Below the pieces are notes generated by a model. That model did no database searches, was not told the origin of the DNA, and saw only the letters and a list, made by a program, of their open reading frames with translations. A stretch of 64,000 bases of DNA from Eunapius fragilis (lineage: Eukaryota; Porifera; Demospongiae; Spongillida; Spongillidae), in NCBI GenBank assembly GCA_963681505.1, contig OY811972.1, positions 11,753,279-11,817,278 on the forward strand, given 5' to 3'. Position 1 is the stretch's first letter, and every line of letters begins with the position of its first letter. Both the position numbers and the translations under genes were made by a program. Shown one piece after another: positions 24,301 through 30,247 of this stretch.

Positions 24301-26000
24301 GCCAGCAAGACACATTGGTCTGACCTTATCCTGTTGGTTGGCCTGTGCTCCCTTATCTGACAGCAATTTAACACACTCATCATGGCCAGCTGCTATAGCA
24401 TACATCAGTGGAGTCCCTCCATTCTGTAAGGAGATGGTCATATCACATGGTGTGTGCACAAACAATGGAGGTCTGGGGAGGAGGGTAAAATAATAATACC
24501 AGTAATTAGAATACAGCATAATGAAATCATGTAACCTGATTGGACAATGCCAATTGAAGGTATATATATCTATTAATAGATGCCATATCCAATGCATATT
24601 TAAATCATCTTTCTATCATAGGTAGCAAAGTATCTCGTTCACAAAGCACTTACATAATAACTCTATTCGTGAACATTTATTACAAATGGGGAGGAGGAAC
24701 TGGTCTGCTAAGGCAACTGTACATAACTTGGCCTTTTGTATATAAGCACCTCACCGTAATGTAAAATTACATAAATGACACATCACAGGGGCAGGGGGAG
24801 GGTGTTGAGAATTGGTTGTATAATGGTGGTGGTATGTTAACCACAACTATTAGCTGTTTTTGTAAGTACTTCCTTGTATGGATGGGTTGAATAAAAATGG
24901 CAGGGCCTGTAAACAGCATGATTTAACTTACCCCTTAGTGATATATAGTCACCTCATCAGGCAATGGAACAAAAAAACATTCTTCTCTCACCTTATCCTG
25001 GTGATGGGCCTGGGCACCCCTACCCATCAGCACTTTCACACACTCAACATGGCCAGCTAGTGATGCCCAAATCAGTGGTGTCATTCCACCCTGCAAGGAG
25101 AAAGGTATAATCACAGGCTGGAAAGCCTGGGAGGGAGGGTACTACTCAGAAAATAAGCACTGACTATGATGAGGGGGAGGGTCCACTAAGAAGAACCCCC
25201 TCATCAAGTAGTTCTGGTACATCATGAGAATGGAGACCCACAACAGAGCAGATCACATAGGTAATCCTCATAGGTACCAGAGCTAAGGTATGAAGGATGG
25301 TGGGTGTGAGGGTGGAGTGTTCCTGGTGTTAGCTGTACAAGTGATTTTATTGCAAGAAAACTAGCTACCTAAGTGCTTCAGGATAGCTAACACACGCCTA
25401 CATGCATTGCTACTAAATCATGTTGCACATAATTTACTTTATTTAAAATTGTATGAAAGCAAGTTGACAGGAGCATCTCACCTCATCAGTGGCATCAACA
25501 TTAACCCCTCCATCAAGCAGCCTGATCACCTCCTCAGTACTGCCATCTGCTGCAGCAGCTATCAGCTTCCTTTCCAGGGCCTGCAGTGATATCCAAACGT
25601 TGGTGACACACCGGAAGCTAAAGGTAAAACCTCCCGGGGTCACTACCATTTCATATATTATATAGAGAGGTTGCTGTGTCATCCCAGAAAGAGCGGAGGC
25701 TATGTTTTTTGGTGTCTCCAGTTCTATTACAGAATGTTTCAGCTTATAACCTGAACAGAACTGGGCACACCATAGATAAACTAATATCTATGGGCTGCTT
25801 AATGGGCACACCAAGAAACATGGCCGCCGCTCTTCCACGGATGACACTGCAAACTCATAACTGATGACCAGTTCGGTACGGGTCAATTGTCTCAACCCCT
25901 TCTACGTACAGTCTTCAACATGACGTACCTCTTGGCCCACAGCAGGCTGTTTGACGGCTGCTGGTGCTTCATCGAGGAGGCTGCGGGACTGTGCCTCCAT
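630..26000 (-). CDS. Ankyrin-repeat protein gene (or cluster), 22 mapped exons, 3' end off the left edge
   Basis: I assembled this gene on the minus strand from splice signals and repeat fit. Exons in transcription order are 25929-26000 (start ATG), 25482-25580, 24992-25090, 24325-24423, 23960-24061, 22543-22641, 20890-20988, 19706-19804, 18022-18120, 17070-17168, 14545-14643, 13542-13640, 11922-12020, 11186-11284, 10692-10769, 9955-10053, 9587-9685, 8478-8576, 5168-5266, 3819-3917, 1593-1691 and 630-728. Together they encode about 711 codons with no stop. Every exon is a multiple of three and phase 0, so any subset joins in frame. Ankyrin repeats are protein-binding helix-turn-helix units, so a scaffold or recognition role is expected; no enzymatic or membrane domain is visible. 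Some exons (25482, 23960, 9955, 10692) look like N-capping repeats, so two or more genes may be present. The partner and function are unknown. Confidence 0.7.
1034..1440. repeat. 21-bp minisatellite array, about 19 units
   Basis: Same 21-bp unit and orientation as the array at 231-480. Units diverge more here (GTAC, TTTGG and GCTTG variants), which suggests an older array. Confidence 0.95.
1593..1691 (-). CDS. Ankyrin exon, expanded W-type family
   Basis: This 99-bp exon reads DGGSPLWTASFNGHLEVV... ending IKQADK, with acceptor TATTAG and donor GTTGGT. A foldback MITE (1939-2220) lies in the intron 5' of it. Confidence 0.67.
1939..2220. mobile_element. Foldback MITE, family A, copy 1
   Basis: About 280 bp and nearly self-complementary. 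It begins CAAGTAAAGAAAAACATTCT and ends with the reverse complement ...CTTTACTTG. Inner arms hold CTAATGAGAAAGTTGGTGG and CTCAAAACCTTG. It has no ORF of note. Copies 2 and 1 share the same insertion site, so this one was duplicated along with its host block. Confidence 0.8.
2364..2880. repeat. 21-bp minisatellite, interrupted (2364-2620 and 2776-2872)
   Basis: Two short arrays of the same unit are split by about 150 bp of unrelated sequence (2,620-2,770). They begin directly after the MITE-containing flank. Confidence 0.9.
3217..3668. repeat. 21-bp minisatellite array, about 21 units
   Basis: Same unit as above. Its last 130 bp, from the 'ggggatacagg' unit to the 'cttcacaatgaacac' junction, match the end of the 231-480 array almost exactly. 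The two arrays therefore share an origin by block duplication. Confidence 0.95.
3819..3917 (-). CDS. Ankyrin exon, expanded W-type family
   Basis: This 99-bp exon reads DGRSPLWTASFKGHLEVV... ending INQAHE, with acceptor TGTTAG and donor GTTGGT. It shares the ending AHE with 630-728, so these two copies are close relatives. Confidence 0.67.
4164..4447. mobile_element. Foldback MITE, family A, copy 2
   Basis: Same hairpin as 1939-2220, and the flanks match on both sides ('gatatgtaattaaa' left, 'cctctattttttcattatc' right). This shows segmental duplication after insertion. A C24 tract follows at 4,505-4,528. Confidence 0.8.
4593..4800. repeat. 21-bp minisatellite array, about 10 units
   Basis: Same unit, following the second MITE-containing flank. 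It ends at unique sequence near 4,800. Confidence 0.92.
5168..5266 (-). CDS. Ankyrin exon, DN-TPLYVA type
   Basis: This 99-bp exon follows a strong acceptor (TTTTTTCAG) and ends at donor GTAAGT. It reads DNATPLYVASQEGHHDVVQ..., a paralogue of 18022-18120. Confidence 0.75.
5485..6263. repeat. 21-bp minisatellite array with an inverted segment
   Basis: About 33 units in total. Near 5,650-5,710 two to three units run in the opposite orientation (CAGACCACCACCTCTATCCC on the plus strand), flanked on both sides by 'cttctatctatg'. The array is cut at 6,263 by the TIR element and resumes at 8,120. Confidence 0.93.
6432..6650 (+). pseudogene. RecQ-like DNA helicase, N-terminal exon fragment
   Basis: ATG at 6432 opens MAVRLEMDDIQVK..., then KVKDEQFRVIKDVVRGRD and the Walker A motif LPTGYGKSLCY (about 6,573-6,605). 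The exon ends at RSVRE before a GTACGA donor-like site. Family knowledge: RecQ helicases carry a Q-motif/Walker A block like this and need a DEAH box plus six or more further motifs, none of which follows here. It is therefore a captured fragment, not a working helicase. It lies wholly inside the TIR element. Confidence 0.6.
6660..7790 (-). mobile_element. DIRS-type retroelement fossil (RT/RNase H part)
   Basis: Minus-strand frames show WNSFLPSWNGIS near 7,270 and LYTDASGTCGFGA near 7,170-7,215, the RNase H core typical of DIRS-like tyrosine-recombinase retroelements. Short pieces of related reading extend on both sides. It is a broken remnant with several interruptions, and a hairpin sits within it. 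It is nested in the TIR element. Confidence 0.5.
7347..7457. repeat. Hairpin, about 111 bp, inside the TIR element
   Basis: The arms start AAAATCTGCATTCAGAATGG on the left and end with its reverse complement on the right. The arms are about 45 bp with few mismatches. No coding content seen. Confidence 0.75.
8120..8325. repeat. 21-bp minisatellite array, about 10 units
   Basis: Continuation of the 5,485-6,263 array on the far side of the inserted TIR element. Confidence 0.92.
8478..8576 (-). CDS. Ankyrin exon, expanded W-type family
   Basis: This 99-bp exon reads DGRSPLRTASFNGHLEVV... ending INQATR. The usual W is R here, and the donor is GTAGGA rather than GTTGGT. The intron beyond its 5' end carries unrelated sequence at about 8,650-8,760. 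Confidence 0.63.
8956..9430. repeat. 21-bp minisatellite array, about 22 units
   Basis: Same unit, diverged, with small indels near the right end. Followed by the conserved 'cactatggccagtgaatatg' junction and the exon at 9587-9685. Confidence 0.94.
9587..9685 (-). CDS. Ankyrin exon, expanded W-type family
   Basis: This 99-bp exon reads DGQSPLWTASYSGHLEVV... ending INQADK, with acceptor TATTAG and donor GTTGGT. Flanking sequence for several hundred bases matches the other W-type blocks. Confidence 0.68.
9955..10053 (-). CDS. Ankyrin exon (N-cap type)
   Basis: This 99-bp exon lies between a CGTAG acceptor and donor GTGAGA. It reads TPEKMLLKATEGGRVDEI... ending DATDE, and resembles the cap exons at 25482 and 23960 in layout. 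Confidence 0.7.
10692..10769 (-). CDS. Short ankyrin-like exon (26 codons)
   Basis: This 78-bp exon follows an ATTGTAG acceptor and ends at donor GTGAGG. It reads MLLDAVKNGRTDEVMVGL... ending TSGE. It aligns with the cap-type exons but lacks their first seven residues. The opening ATG could be a translation start if a promoter lies upstream; that is unproven. Confidence 0.5.
10825..11050. repeat. 42-bp tandem repeat, about 5 units
   Basis: Units carry the core CCATGATGGAGGCTATGGGA with a CCAGCTCCACCATTGGGG part. It lies in the short intron between the ankyrin exons at 10692 and 11186. The minus-strand reading frame is open, but both flanking exons have clear splice sites, so I read it as intronic. 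Confidence 0.85.
11186..11284 (-). CDS. Ankyrin exon, DCVK subtype
   Basis: This 99-bp exon lies between a CTTACAG acceptor and donor GTGGGT. It reads DGRTPLRAASAAGHIDCV... ending NHHDE, a well-formed repeat. Confidence 0.75.
11922..12020 (-). CDS. Ankyrin exon, ECVK subtype
   Basis: This 99-bp exon lies between a TTTACAG acceptor and donor GTGGGT. It reads DGRTPLMVVSARGQAECV... ending NHKSK. Its flanks match those of 11186-11284, so the two are a local duplication. Confidence 0.74.
12252..12325. repeat. (CA)n microsatellite
   Basis: A run of CA dinucleotides with a few interruptions, in the intron between the ankyrin exons at 11922 and 13542. Confidence 0.95.
12680..12910 (+). mobile_element. 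Possible DIRS-associated gag-like fossil
   Basis: Plus-strand reading gives VMDVNTWVPCFAFYANILS and, further on, a LAWAQYDS-like stretch. This resembles a protein found with DIRS-like elements of marine invertebrates (WV.CF..Y followed by a GLAW..YD motif). Short and broken; recognition is from memory of the family only. Confidence 0.35.
13542..13640 (-). CDS. Ankyrin exon, expanded W-type family
   Basis: This 99-bp exon reads GGQSPLWMACFNGHLEVV... ending INQATK. Its donor has drifted to GTTTGT. It is the sister of 14545-14643. Confidence 0.66.
13811..14032. mobile_element. Foldback MITE, about 220 bp
   Basis: Ends are inverted: CGCCCCCAATGCGCAAGAT on the left against ATCTCGCGCATTGGGGGCG on the right. 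A long inner stem runs from AATCACCGTACCTCAGTAAC to the reverse copy ending near 13,990. No coding capacity. It sits at the border of the tandem duplication, next to a C10-12 tract. Confidence 0.7.
14545..14643 (-). CDS. Ankyrin exon, expanded W-type family
   Basis: This 99-bp exon reads SGQSPLWIACFNGHLEVV... ending INQTTK. Donor GTTGGT. It is the second copy of a tandem duplication of about 1 kb; its sister exon is at 13542-13640. Confidence 0.68.
15480..15560 (-). pseudogene. Scar of a lost DN-type ankyrin exon
   Basis: Sequence on both sides matches the surroundings of the exon at 18022-18120: the 'ggtaataaccagcaaacag' stretch, then 'tttgtcctgaaaataagag'. The 99-bp exon body and several hundred bases of flank are missing between them. 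Only the acceptor side remains. Confidence 0.6.
16017..16940. repeat. 21-bp minisatellite array, about 44 units
   Basis: Long and comparatively homogeneous array of the same unit, with GTGTGGATA variants recurring. It lies between a conserved spacer block (15,765-16,015) and the exon at 17070-17168. Confidence 0.95.
17070..17168 (-). CDS. Ankyrin exon, expanded W-type family
   Basis: This 99-bp exon reads DGRSPLWTASYNGHFEVV..., with EAEANINQADK at its end. Acceptor TATTAG, donor GTTGGT. It lies just past a 44-unit minisatellite array. Confidence 0.68.
18022..18120 (-). CDS. Ankyrin exon, DN-TPLYVA type
   Basis: This 99-bp exon follows a good acceptor (TTTTCAG) and ends at a consensus donor, GTAAGT. 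It reads DNKTPLYVACQKDHLDLVQ.... It is paralogous to the exon at 5168-5266. A third copy of its surroundings at about 15.5 kb has lost the exon. Confidence 0.75.
18590..19590. repeat. 21-bp minisatellite array, about 47 units
   Basis: Same unit and position in the duplicated block as the 16-kb array. Several units carry short deletions. Confidence 0.95.
19706..19804 (-). CDS. Ankyrin exon, expanded W-type family
   Basis: This 99-bp exon reads DGRSPLWTASYNEHLEVV..., then EAEININQADK. The usual turn glycine before HL is E here, which may weaken the fold. Its donor is GTTGGT. Confidence 0.66.
20280..20765. repeat. 21-bp minisatellite array, about 23 units
   Basis: Same unit. Preceded by a conserved 240-bp block (cagttggtcatgacagtgg... 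to ...acaagcatagg) that also precedes the arrays at 21,465 and 23,125. Confidence 0.95.
20890..20988 (-). CDS. Ankyrin exon, expanded W-type family
   Basis: This 99-bp exon reads DDRSPLWTASYNGHLKVV..., with LIETEAN in the second helix and loop. Its donor is the weak GTTGGT. Its changes from neighbouring copies are mostly amino-acid replacing and none breaks the frame. Confidence 0.68.
21465..22420. repeat. 21-bp minisatellite array, about 45 units
   Basis: Same unit, same left junction as 20,280 and same right junction ('ctacactatggacaccaatgg'). Confidence 0.95.
22543..22641 (-). CDS. Ankyrin exon, expanded W-type family
   Basis: This 99-bp exon reads DGRSPLWTASYNGHLEVV... ending INQADK. 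Its acceptor ends TATTAG and its donor is GTTGGT. It sits in a repeated block with the exons at 20890 and 19706, with minisatellite arrays on both sides. Confidence 0.7.
23125..23930. repeat. 21-bp minisatellite array, about 38 units
   Basis: The most homogeneous of the arrays. On the minus strand all three frames stay open for hundreds of bases because 21 is a multiple of three and the unit has no stop in that direction. Confidence 0.95.
23960..24061 (-). CDS. Ankyrin exon (N-cap type), 34 codons
   Basis: This 102-bp exon lies between a CTGTAG acceptor and donor GTGAGA. It reads ELEGMLIAAAARDGSTEEV... ending DATGE. One codon longer than its paralogue at 25482-25580, it still keeps phase 0. 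A second cap in mid-gene suggests either a second transcription unit or duplication of a cap-plus-repeats block. Confidence 0.7.
24325..24423 (-). CDS. Ankyrin exon
   Basis: This 99-bp exon lies between a CTTACAG acceptor and donor GTCAGA. It reads NGGTPLMYAIAAGHDECV..., and belongs to the older ECVK subtype shared with exons at 24992, 11922 and 11186. Confidence 0.75.
24992..25090 (-). CDS. Ankyrin exon
   Basis: This 99-bp exon lies between a TTGCAG acceptor and donor GTGAGA. It reads GGMTPLIWASLAGHVECV..., a full 33-residue repeat with TPL and the GH(V)ECVK helix motif. Confidence 0.75.
25482..25580 (-). CDS. Ankyrin exon (N-cap type)
   Basis: This 99-bp exon follows a CTGCAG acceptor, ends at donor GTGAGA and reads ALERKLIAAAADGSTEEV... 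ending in DATDE. It lacks the TPL motif of internal repeats, as expected for a first, capping repeat. It is nearly identical to the exon at 23960-24061, so the two arose by duplication. Confidence 0.7.
25816..25828. promoter_or_regulatory. YY1-like site in the first intron
   Basis: AAACATGGCCGCC fits the YY1 core (AANATGGCNGC), which in animals often lies just downstream of transcription starts. It is in intron 1 of the ankyrin gene, about 100 bp past exon 1. Confidence 0.4.
25929..26000 (-). CDS. First coding exon of the ankyrin gene
   Basis: ATG at 26000-25998 opens 24 codons reading MEAQSRSLLDEAP... and ending GQE at a good donor, GTACGT. It is phase 0 and joins in frame to the exon at 25482-25580. 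An NRF-1-like palindrome lies 47 bp upstream, which supports this as the real 5' end. I saw no alternative upstream exon. Confidence 0.55.
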
Positions 26001-26046
26001 CACTTGGAAAGAACGCCGCCGCAACGAAAGGATGCTATTTTATGGT

Positions 26047-26057
26047 TGCGCATGCGC
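26047..26057. promoter_or_regulatory. NRF-1-like palindrome upstream of the ankyrin gene start
   Basis: TGCGCATGCGC matches the NRF-1 core exactly and lies 47 bp upstream of the ATG at 26,000. NRF-1 sites near transcription starts are common in animal housekeeping promoters. Binding here is inferred. Confidence 0.5.
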
Positions 26058-27774
26058 TGTAAGCATGCATGAAGAGGGCGCTGTGCTAAAAAGCTCCCGC
26101 ATAATCCTTTCATGGTTAATGCAATCTATGCCCTAAGTATTGCAAGAGGCAGGGCACAAACATCAAGAGTAGATTGCATGCTTAATCTTGTATGCACCGT
26201 TATGGTATTTCTATATGTCCGTGATACCTGGCTGCAGGTTGGTACGGCATCTTGCACAGCTGTACCATACGCATCTAACATCCAGACAACAAATGTGGCA
26301 TAAAATGCTGCAGCAGACCTCCTGGACCTCATTACACACAAATTAAAGCGGTTCATTTCAAGTAGAAATTTATAGCCCCATATTGTAAGTACCAAAGAAG
26401 GTAATTACCCTCCCCCACATTCCTAGAAGCATTTATGTGTAACGTACGAGTAAACGTTGTACGCCGGCTAGCGCGCTTATAATTACAGATAAACACAACA
26501 TTTCAACAACAGAACTTTATTCAGTCGTATTCAATGTTATATAAATACTTGCTGATGTGTGAAACGTGCTTGTATAGCTGATGCCTATCAAACCTGCAAT
26601 TACCAAGTAGTGACTTAATACCATACACGAGATGATTAATGATCGAACGAAATAATCACTAGCCATCAGTGTGGCTAGCCTTTGACTTAAACTGGCTGTG
26701 ACTTTGCTTCACTCAGTCAGTCGAGCACTTGTATTTAGGTACCTTTATGATGTTGTGCAGATGTGCAGGTGTACATGTTCTGGTGCATGTGCTATAGGGA
26801 CACACCTACATACCATTCACATACCAAATAACGGATCTCACGTGATGTTAGGGTTTATTTAATGTTCCATGCACCTTCAACTCTTTCAAATACGACATTG
26901 TACTGACTACATTTGTCATGTCATATTACGTCATTCGCTAGCTGTTGTAATTTGTTGCGGGTTTTTTAAAATGTCGCTCTGAACTAGCTAGTGATGAGCT
27001 CTCTAGTTCAGTTTGATATTTGATGTTAAAAAGCGGTAAAGCATAGTAAAAGAACCATTGTATTTTTAATATTTCCCTGTTCCGTCATATAAAATGTATA
27101 AAATTATAATATGTATAATATTATATAATATGTAATATATGTACATGCATGTATAGGCGTGTGACTTCCTTGCCATAGAGTGCTGTTATGGTCCAGCAGG
27201 GCAATGGGATGGAAGGTGAGAGGCAAGACGTGCTAGTTGTGACTATGGCTTAACATGTCTCATATGGAACAGTGTCCAGCAAACACACTCTATCAGACAA
27301 CCAATAGAAAAGTCACATTAGCTCCCTCCACATGCCCCCAGTATGGCACCTTCCCTAAGCAAAATGGAGTATATAGGTTTAGCTACTTTGTGCATACTAC
27401 CACACAACAACATACAGAGACACACAACCAGATAGACAGAGAGGGGGCCATACACAACGTTAATTTAGAGGGGTGGGCCCCCATACCCTCTGGGAAAAAA
27501 CCTACATCGAGTAAAAATCCATTTGAGTGAAAAACCTCAAAGCAGGAAAAATACCTGAGCCTAACACATCACTCTACATTAGACAACAGGCACACAAAAC
27601 AAGCGTCATTGTTGTCGTGTCTAAAGGGCTGGTTTCTGAGCACAATAAATTTACAAGTAAACGCAATTAAACAGATTTATGCGAGAGGAGTAAAGAGATA
27701 TGATTTAGTTATTAAAATAAACGTTTAACCCTTTGGCGGGCAGTCATTGGCGGCACATTTGATTTCATTTTTTA
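26058..27774. other. Intergenic region between divergent ankyrin and POLE genes
   Basis: About 1.7 kb with no supported gene. AT-rich around 27,000-27,150, with TATA-like runs near 27,105-27,140. It must hold the POLE promoter and the ankyrin promoter. One open frame (27,255-27,530) looks like chance. Confidence 0.6.
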
Positions 27775-30211
27775 ATGTCGGCGAAGGTACAGATAGACGA
27801 AGAAACTGGGCTTCCTGTAATCAAGAGGAGGCCAGCCCACGAGAAGTAAGAGTAGCCAATAAAGTACGTTGCCTTGAACACCTTCAAACCTTCCGTCCAC
27901 TTCCTTTGCAATAGAGAGGACAGTACGCCGTCAAGTCGCTACTTGAGGTCCCAGAAGTGTGACGAAATCGATGCCAAGTTCGGGTTTTCACACTACAGAG
28001 ATGCCGCAGAAAGAACGGGATGGATGATCAACATGCACCCGGTGAGGCAGTTCAGTCACGTGACTATCGTCCAGCCCATACATGTAGACGCGTACTCTCC
28101 ATTGCCCACATCAATACTCACCACATTCCTGCATCCCTTTATACCACCAGAAATAATATATAGATTATATCTCTGGTCACACACACATACAACCAGAACG
28201 CCTATTTTTGTTACGTAACCTCGCCCCCCTTTTTTAACACCAGTAATACGTACATGCATCAATGCACTCATATATTTTTGAACACTATGCCCATAAATGG
28301 TTTGTCAGGCTGATGTGCTGGATGAAAACAAGCAGCTTGTAAGTGCAGTGGACTTCTATTTCATAGAGGAAGATGGACAAAGGTTCAAAGTAGCTCTACC
28401 CTACCAACCTTACTTCTACTTAGCTACCAAGAAGGTATGTGTGTGTGTATGTGTGTGTGTGAGGTTGTGTGTACTTCTCTTTTTGTAAGTGTGTGTTGGT
28501 AAGTGTGTGTGCATGTGTGTGTAAATGTGTCCTGTGTGGGTAAATGCATGAGTGCTGTTGTATGTGCTTGATATGTGCTTGCGGTACATGTGTGTACATA
28601 TGTGTACATGTGTGTAGTGTGTTTATGTATATTTGTGTTGGGTGATGTTTTTCAACTGCATGTTCTGTCACATATACCACTGCCATGTGCACACAATGTG
28701 TAGTACAGTTCACATATCTGTACCAGTGCTATTTGTATATATGTGCAAGTACACTGCTACATGTATGTGTACACATACTTGTACCAGTACTGTATTGTGA
28801 TCACACATGCTCCAGGATGCTGAAAGGGAAGTGAGCTCATACCTAAGCAGGAAGCTCTCTGGCCGGCTAGCCAGCATTGACATGGTGGAGAAGGAAGACT
28901 TGGACCTGGTATGGGTGGGGCTTGGTTTAGGGCGTCCCATTGGTTGATCTTTTCTCTCACCTCCAGCCTAACCACCTTGTAGGACTGAAGGGGAAGTACC
29001 TAAAACTGAGGTTCCACACAGTTGAAGATCTCATGAAAGCAAAGAGGTACACATGTACACTAGTGATCAGAGGTACACATGTACACTAGTGATCAGAGGT
29101 ACACATGTACACTAGTGATCAGAGGTACACATGTACACTAGTGATCAGAGGTACACATGTACACTAGTGATCAGAGGTACACATGTACACTAGTGATCAG
29201 AGGTACACATGTACACTAGTGATCAGAGGTACACATGTACACTATTGATCAGAGGTACACATGTACACTAGTGATCAGAGGTACACATGTACACTAGTGA
29301 TCAGAGGTACACATGTACACAAGTGATCAGAGGTACACATGTACACTAGTGATCAGAGGTACACATGTACACTAGTGATCAGGGGTACACATGTACACTA
29401 GTGATCAGAGGTACACATGTATGTGACTGTCATGTGACTATCACATGATCTCTCCTGCAGGGATATAATGCCTGCTGTCAAGAAGAACAAGGAGAGAGAG
29501 AAGTCTCATTCAGCCTACGATCCTTCTTTGTTTACCAGGTACTTGTGTGTCCACTTTGGCATGTGGTGGGATTGTGTTATAATTGGTAGTGTACAATGGT
29601 TAGGTCTAATGAGTATCTGCACGGGTCCTTTACACCCACTCATCCCCTCACACCCACTCATCCCCCTCACACCCACCCATCCCCCTCACATCCACTCATC
29701 CCTGTCACACCCACTCATCCCCCCAGGGTCTCCAGTGAGCCTGTCCTATCTACTCACATCACTGACCAGATGGAGAATATTGTGGACATCAGAGAACATG
29801 ATGTTCCCTACCACATCAGGGTTGCCATTGACAACAAGCTAAACGTGGGCCACTGGTATCGCGTGAGAGGCCATGGAAACGATCCTCCTGAAATCCTTCC
29901 AATCGCTGACGAACCAGATAGACCAGTGAGTCGTTGTAAAATACCAGCTTTGTTATCGTTATCCAATAAAAGTCACTGAGCACTTTGTAATATCTCATGC
30001 ATCCTGGGAAATGGGTACATGTAGCAGTGTGGGACACAAGTCATCCATCTAAGTGCATTACCTGTTTGTGTCATGGATTACTTACTGTACTGACTATTCT
30101 ATTAGGAGCCCATTGTCCTCGCTTATGACATAGAGACAACCAAACTGCCTCTCAAGTTTCCTGACCCAAGTTCAGACTCCATAATGATGATATCCTACAT
30201 GATCGATGGAC

Positions 30212-30247
<36 letters not shown>

